From positions 62,001 to 126,000 of the forward strand of contig JBCBPY010000008.1 in NCBI GenBank assembly GCA_039820525.1: a stretch of 64,000 nucleotides of DNA, written 5' to 3'. Shown piece by piece: positions 59,624 to 64,000 of this stretch. The DNA comes from Phormidesmis sp039820525 (lineage in GTDB: Bacteria; Cyanobacteriota; Cyanobacteriia; Phormidesmidales; Phormidesmidaceae). The position numbers were made by a program, and so were the translations under genes. Under the pieces are notes generated by a model. That model was not told where the DNA came from, ran no database searches, and saw only the letters and a list, made by a program, of their open reading frames with translations. Each line of letters opens with the position of its first letter. Position 1 is the stretch's first letter.

Positions 59624-61156
59624 CTATTGGGCGGTATCCACATAGCCGATCGCCGCGCCTTTTTCATTATTTGGTTGGGTGCTGCTGGTGGAAAACAGGC
59701 TGCCCGTTTTTTTCTCGATAGGATTGATGGTACGCAACGTGTTTTGGCGCGCATCAATCACCGCGCCCAACGCTTGTGCAAACCGAGGCGATCGCTTCAG
59801 CATTTTTTGGGCGGCCTCTGTTTCTAACACCAGCACTTCCAAATCTTCAGTGGCATGAATGTTCATGGGGCTCGGTTCATTGGCCAGCAGGGCTGAGTAG
59901 CCAAAAAAGTCACCCCGAGCCATGTCAGCGACGGTGTACTGCTTGCCCTTATCGTCTTGGGTGGTGGCGATCGCACGTCCAGCCAAAATAAAGTGAAGTT
60001 TTACGTCGCGCTGTCCCTGAAAAATCACAGGTTCACCTTGTCCAAAATGACCCAGCTGTACATCCGAGACGATCTCTTCAAGGACCTGATCGCTGACGGT
60101 AGCGAGGGTGGGTAGTGACTTAATGTAGGCCGCTAGTCGTCGCAGCGGTTCATCTGCTTTTTCCTTAGGAATATGGTGGTGGTACACATCTCGAATGGGA
60201 AACGGAATCGAGAGGCCGTTACGCCTAGCCGCGTACCAGATGCGGGTCACAAACTCATCTCGAATCTTGGGGACCTGGCTGTAATCATCTAAAAATAGCC
60301 GCACCCGATACCCAATCGAAGAATCATCGTAGGAAATTGTTTGGATGACGGGGAGTGGATTGTCCAAAACGCCCGTTGTACTCAGCGCAGTTTCTCGCAT
60401 GACGCGTTTTACGAGGTTAGGCGCATCGCCATACGAGAAGCCAATATCTACTGCTTCCACATGCTGCACGCTGGGCTTGTTGTAGTTGCGAATAACGGCT
60501 TGTGAGAGCACGGAGTTTGGGACAATAAGCTGCTCTAAGTTGCGCGTCATAATATGCACAGAGCGCCAGTTCACCTCAATCACTTTGCCCACTTTGCCAT
60601 CGACTTCTAGCCAGTCTCCAATTTGAAACGGCTGCTCAAACAGCAGAGCAATACCCGAAAACAAGTTACCCAGTGTGTCTTGCAGGGCAAAGCCTAAGAC
60701 GACACCCCCTACCCCTAAGGCGGTAAAGGTACCTTTAAGATCAACGCCAAACACCGCGCTCAGCACAATCGCAACGCCAATGGCAATCAGCAGCGATCGC
60801 ACTAAGTCCTGAAAAAGCTTAGGCATTTCAGACTGCCAAGTGCCAATTTTGGTGCCTGAAAATAGCAGAGCATTGACAAAGGACAGCGCCGCAATAATCA
60901 GCGATACCCATGCGAGAGTTTCAACAACCTGAATGGCGCGCTCGCCTCGGTCTATTTCAATGACCTTGGTCAGTAGAAAAAAGAGCGCTGCAGAAGGCAC
61001 CACCCAGTTGCGGACCTCCTTCACCACTTTGGTCATAGAGTGCTGACGCTTATCGAGCTGTAGGACCAGCTCCCCCAGCAAAATCATCAAGGCGGGGAAA
61101 ATCACCATGATGGACAGGCCCCAAGGCAGCCACTGATCTGCGAATGTAATGCCCAT
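59624..61156 (-). CDS. MscS-type mechanosensitive channel with degenerate cyclic-nucleotide-binding-like domain
   Basis: 510 residues. Four or five membrane segments lead to the MscS pore region: LGVGGVVLGFALQDTLGNLF (about 147-166), then EQPFQIGDWLEVDGKVGKV and IVPNSVLSQAVIRNYNKPS. From about residue 365 a cNMP-binding-like domain follows, with LHFILAGRAIATT and GDFFGYSALLANEPSPMNI. In working domains this stretch reads GE...E-ALL...PRSA; here the ribose-binding Glu is Tyr420 and the phosphate-binding Arg is replaced by Ser429. So it resembles a bacterial cyclic-nucleotide-gated channel that may no longer bind the ligand. The receptor gene ends nine bases upstream. Confidence 0.9.
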   Translation of the reverse strand: MGITFADQWLPWGLSIMVIFPALMILLGELVLQLDKRQHSMTKVVKEVRNWVVPSAALFFLLTKVIEIDRGERAIQVVETLAWVSLIIAALSFVNALLFSGTKIGTWQSEMPKLFQDLVRSLLIAIGVAIVLSAVFGVDLKGTFTALGVGGVVLGFALQDTLGNLFSGIALLFEQPFQIGDWLEVDGKVGKVIEVNWRSVHIMTRNLEQLIVPNSVLSQAVIRNYNKPSVQHVEAVDIGFSYGDAPNLVKRVMRETALSTTGVLDNPLPVIQTISYDDSSIGYRVRLFLDDYSQVPKIRDEFVTRIWYAARRNGLSIPFPIRDVYHHHIPKEKADEPLRRLAAYIKSLPTLATVSDQVLEEIVSDVQLGHFGQGEPVIFQGQRDVKLHFILAGRAIATTQDDKGKQYTVADMARGDFFGYSALLANEPSPMNIHATEDLEVLVLETEAAQKMLKRSPRFAQALGAVIDARQNTLRTINPIEKKTGSLFSTSSTQPNNEKGAAIGYVDTAQ

Positions 61157-61165
61157 TGATTTTGC

Positions 61166-63274
61166 CTAAGTCCTCACTTCTAAGACATCGACTTGTTCGC
61201 CTGCGCGTGCGTTTACGCTGCCAGCGGCTTCAAACTCGTACAAATCAACGAGACTACTGGCCACTGCCTTAGATACGTAGACGCTATTGGGCTTGGCGGC
61301 TGATTGCACATAGTGCGCGGTGACGACCGTATCGCCCCATACGTCGTAAATAAGACGCTGAGAGCCCACGGTTCCAGCCATAACGCCTCCCGTATGCACA
61401 CCTGCTCGCAATTTTAAGTCCGTGTCCCATTCACGATTGACCTGTTCGACGATGCGAATAGCAGCCAGGGCAAAGTCAATCACCCGTTTGGAATGATCTA
61501 GTCGGGCCACCGAGAGCCCGCTGACGGCTAAATACTCGCTGCCGGTTGTTTTGATTTTTTCGATGCCGTATTGTTCGGTAGCGTCATCTAGGGCTCGCAC
61601 AATATCGTTGAGCACTTCAATCGCCTTTTTAGGTTTTAATTCTGTGGTAAGGGCCTGAAAGCCGAGCACATTGGCAAAAATGACCGTGACGCTTTCTGCT
61701 TCATCGGCAATAAGCGTAGTTCCTTTTTTCAGTCGCTGGGCGACAGACTCTGGAAACATGTTGAGCAAAAGCGACTCGGTCTCTTGCGTTTTTTGAGCGA
61801 CCATGGCGCTGGTGCGCTGGTTCTTTTTCACCATGTGGTTAAAAGCTTTAGCGAGCTGACCGAGTTCGTCTTCTGAGAGGACTTGGACGGAGGCGTCTTT
61901 GTGCCCTTTCGCCAAGCGGTGGAAACCCTCGCTGAGGTTGTTAACAGGATGCAAAAAAGCGCGCGCTAGCCAGAGAGAAGCCAGCGTAATTAAAAACACC
62001 AGTCCACTGGCGACAATCAGCACGCGTCGGGCAAAGATGTCGATGGGTCTAAAAATTTCGGCGCGGTCAATTTCAGAGACAATCACCCAATCTACGCCGC
62101 GAATATCTAGGGGGGCGTAAGCGCTGATGACCGATTTGTTGAGATAGTTTGTGACGGTCTGTCTGGCAGACTGACCGGCGATCGCATCTTTTACCGCCGC
62201 ACTGTTGGCTGTTTGAGATAGGACTGCGGTATCTAGCTGCTTAATCAGATCAATGGTTTCTTCGCTTTCTTGTCTGGCCGTAAGGGCTGCAAAATATTCT
62301 TCAGGACTTTGCTTTAAGGCTCGTGAGTTTGAGCGCATCAGCTCATCGGCACCCACTAAAAAGGTTTCACCACTCTCGCCTAAGCCATCGTCTTCCCAGT
62401 TTTGTTTGTTGGTCATCACATCATCGATTTTATCGACGGGGACCTGAACCGCCATCACGCCAACCAGCGTGGTTCCCTGGTATATCGGCGTGGCCATGAA
62501 CGCCGCAGGCGCGCCGTAAGACGGCTGGTAAAATTCAAAATCGCTCATGGCCACAAAGCCGCTGTTTTGCCGTTGCGCCTCTTTGTATACCTGGGCGAGT
62601 CCTGATCGTGAGTAGGGGCCTAGCAGCAGGTTCGTCGCAAAATCAGATTCTTTGTACACCGAGTAAACGATGTTGCCGTCGTTATCGATTAAAAATAAAT
62701 CGTAGAAACCAAACTGCTTGACGATATCTCTAAATATGGGGTGATAAAGGGTATGAGATTTGTCATAGGCTGTGTTGTTGCCGACGGTTTTGAGCTTGTC
62801 CTTGTCTCCAATCGGATTGGGATTGTTGGCAATGTATTGGTACTGTAGCGATCTCGCCAGGATAGAAGCTGGTAAAAAGGCATCTGGATTGACCGCCTGA
62901 CCCACGTTCTCAGAGAGCCTAGGGGCGAATTCTTTGTTGTAAAAGCTACGCAGGCCACTGACTTGCTGAGCATCAATAGATTTTGAATCGCCTAGGACTG
63001 AGCCATAGGCGGTGGCAAAGTCTCTCATGGCGTTGATATTGCTAGGACTGTTGCCCAGCACTTTCATCTGACTGCGCAGATCCCTAAAGTAGGTTTCAAT
63101 CTGTCGCTTTTTAGAGGCCCGAAGTCCAATCAGCTGTTTGACAACGCTATCTTCAATGGCATTACGACCACTGCGATACCCTTCGTAAGCAATGATGCCA
63201 ATAGAGCCGATGCTGACAGCCAACAGCATCGACATGAGCTTGGATTGAATACTTAAACGATTAAACGCGTGCAC
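61166..63274 (-). CDS. dCache-HAMP receptor with inactive-looking adenylate cyclase-like domain
   Basis: 702 residues. A membrane segment at 12-30, a large dCache-like sensor domain (about 31-410, with FGFYDLFLIDNDGNIVYSV), a second membrane segment (418-440) and a HAMP domain (441-490), then a class III cyclase-like domain (about 525-700). Key catalytic positions are changed: the first metal Asp is Asn535 (VIFANVLGF), the second is Ser579 (KTTGSEY), the transition-state Asn is Val651 and the Arg is Tyr655 (GDTVVTAHY). The substrate-selecting Lys575 and Asp644 of the adenylate type remain. The domain thus probably makes no cyclic nucleotide but might still bind one or dimerise. The MscS-like channel follows nine bases downstream. 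Confidence 0.9.
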   Translation of the reverse strand: MHAFNRLSIQSKLMSMLLAVSIGSIGIIAYEGYRSGRNAIEDSVVKQLIGLRASKKRQIETYFRDLRSQMKVLGNSPSNINAMRDFATAYGSVLGDSKSIDAQQVSGLRSFYNKEFAPRLSENVGQAVNPDAFLPASILARSLQYQYIANNPNPIGDKDKLKTVGNNTAYDKSHTLYHPIFRDIVKQFGFYDLFLIDNDGNIVYSVYKESDFATNLLLGPYSRSGLAQVYKEAQRQNSGFVAMSDFEFYQPSYGAPAAFMATPIYQGTTLVGVMAVQVPVDKIDDVMTNKQNWEDDGLGESGETFLVGADELMRSNSRALKQSPEEYFAALTARQESEETIDLIKQLDTAVLSQTANSAAVKDAIAGQSARQTVTNYLNKSVISAYAPLDIRGVDWVIVSEIDRAEIFRPIDIFARRVLIVASGLVFLITLASLWLARAFLHPVNNLSEGFHRLAKGHKDASVQVLSEDELGQLAKAFNHMVKKNQRTSAMVAQKTQETESLLLNMFPESVAQRLKKGTTLIADEAESVTVIFANVLGFQALTTELKPKKAIEVLNDIVRALDDATEQYGIEKIKTTGSEYLAVSGLSVARLDHSKRVIDFALAAIRIVEQVNREWDTDLKLRAGVHTGGVMAGTVGSQRLIYDVWGDTVVTAHYVQSAAKPNSVYVSKAVASSLVDLYEFEAAGSVNARAGEQVDVLEVRT

Positions 63275-63307
63275 GCTTTATCTCCCACAGTTTTGCTGAT
63301 ACAACTG

Positions 63308-63324
63308 CCGACACAGTGTGTCGG
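63308..63324. promoter_or_regulatory. Palindrome CCGACAC-AGT-GTGTCGG upstream of the receptor gene
   Basis: A perfect seven-base inverted repeat lies 34-50 bases before the receptor ATG. It may be an operator or the end of the Nudix transcript. No T run follows. Confidence 0.45.
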
Positions 63325-63410
63325 TGACTAAGGTTTTGGCGAATGCACTTCCTTGGGCGTGATTCTGTTGATATGGACTTATCTGGTATGACTGCTCTGA
63401 TTTGCTGGTG

Positions 63411-63854
63411 TTACATGTTTTGATCATTCAAATACGCGATGCAGCTCTTGGGGACTAGCCTATACTCACCGCTACGCACTTTGTCTATCGGTATCCAAAA
63501 GGCTGATTCGATGCGATCGCCCTCTGTCAGTTCAAATGTTTGGCTGAGCTGATAAAACGACGCTTCGACAAACTGAGCGCGAAACAGCTGAATCAGTTCA
63601 TGCTTAGGTTTGCTGTTGTAGGTAAAAATATTGTCTAAGCAGGTAATGTACTCAATATGGGTCAGTGTGGCCTGCACTTCTTCTTGGAACTCGCGCGTGA
63701 GCGCGGCTTCGGAGGATTCTTGAAAGTTTATGCCACCGCCAAGAAACCGATAAAACGCTTCTTGGGTGGTAGGGTCTTTGCCTTTACTGACAAAGATATG
63801 TCCCTCATGTTCAATCAATCCGAGGGCAATCGGACGAATTCGTTTCTTAGCCAT
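63411..63854 (-). CDS. Nudix hydrolase
   Basis: 147 residues from the ATG at 63854. The Nudix box is GGGINFQESSEAALTREFQE followed by EV; it keeps the Glu residues of REx2EE, although the Gly that usually follows is Gln. It hydrolyses a nucleoside diphosphate linked to another moiety; the substrate is unknown. A four-copy 15-bp repeat lies directly upstream. Confidence 0.9.
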   Translation of the reverse strand: MAKKRIRPIALGLIEHEGHIFVSKGKDPTTQEAFYRFLGGGINFQESSEAALTREFQEEVQATLTHIEYITCLDNIFTYNSKPKHELIQLFRAQFVEASFYQLSQTFELTEGDRIESAFWIPIDKVRSGEYRLVPKSCIAYLNDQNM

Positions 63855-63865
63855 CAATCTCGTTG

Positions 63866-63925
63866 CAGTTTGAGTCGTCGCAGTTTTGGCCTTTGCAGTT
63901 TTAGCCTTTGCAGTTTTGGCCTTTG
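63866..63925. repeat. 15-bp tandem repeat, four copies
   Basis: CAGTTTTGGCCTTTG at 63881 and 63911, CAGTTTTAGCCTTTG at 63896 and a diverged unit CAGTTTGAGTCGTCG at 63866. It lies eleven bases before the Nudix start codon, in the leader. Confidence 0.93.
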
Positions 63926-63952
63926 CAAGTGAATAGTACTCTTCCAGAGTAA

Positions 63953-64000
63953 TTATTCCGGAAAGGCCGCTTCTGGATTTTCGACCGGTACTGGCCAGTC
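63953..64000 (-). CDS. Possible C-terminus of a protein cut by the window edge
   Basis: The minus strand reads DWPVPVENPEAAFPE followed by TAA, an acidic, Pro-rich ending that looks like a protein C-terminus. Only 15 codons are visible, so the call is weak. Confidence 0.3.
   Translation of the reverse strand, partial: DWPVPVENPEAAFPE

Overview
The window is a piece of a cyanobacterial chromosome. The evidence is the repeated HIP1 palindrome GCGATCGC, an NtcA regulator with its own NtcA box, a CCB2/CCB4-type cytochrome b6f cofactor assembly protein, the ycf33-type DUF751 protein, several families confined to cyanobacteria (DUF2605, DUF2973, the Trp-rich TIGR02450 family) and a cyanobacterial RNase P RNA. 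Base composition looks balanced. A filamentous or Leptolyngbya/Nodosilinea-like lineage is a guess; genus cannot be assigned from sequence reading alone. I see no prophage, insertion sequence, CRISPR array or tRNA gene.

Layout. 1-8.9 kb: CCB protein (cut by the window edge), PadR regulator, DUF3084 coiled-coil protein, ntcA, fabI, a membrane-anchored VanY-type peptidase with an unusual N-terminus, and a Ser/Thr kinase with SH3 repeats. 9-18 kb: GH3 hexosaminidase, rbfA and DUF751 with a tight cluster of four DnaA boxes; a solitary Dam-type methylase; Uma2 nuclease; pentapeptide protein; a conserved unknown; rnpB with a short-repeat insert; rnc; an oxidoreductase. 18-34 kb: DUF262/DUF1524 protein, aldo/keto reductase, DUF815 ATPase, small membrane proteins, a GldA-GldF-GldG-DUF4340 ABC operon, small cyanobacterial proteins, a glutamine amidotransferase, a dienelactone hydrolase-like lipoprotein, DUF2294, and a YbjQ-YbjQ-M48 peptidase set.

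34-54 kb is an exopolysaccharide locus: GT8, ABC exporter, two GT4, epimerase and Gfo/Idh pair, O-antigen polymerase/ligase-like protein, four GT2, Wza-like exporter, Wzc-like tyrosine autokinase and WcaF-like acetyltransferase. It has a polymerase, co-polymerase and outer-membrane exporter but no recognisable Wzx flippase or initiating phosphoglycosyl transferase; the ABC exporter may be the flippase. 54-64 kb: deoC-recO-MFS operon, another GT4, moaE, then a dCache-HAMP-cyclase-like receptor next to an MscS channel with a cyclic-nucleotide-binding-like domain, and a Nudix hydrolase.

Two signals stand out. The receptor/channel pair appears to have lost the catalytic residues of the cyclase and the key ligand residues of the CNB domain, so it may be a two-protein mechanosensory module that no longer uses a cyclic nucleotide in the usual way. 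Separately, at least eighteen boundaries between genes carry short tandem duplications with a period of 14-17 bp, unrelated in sequence from site to site; three coding linkers carry 15-bp versions that stay in frame.
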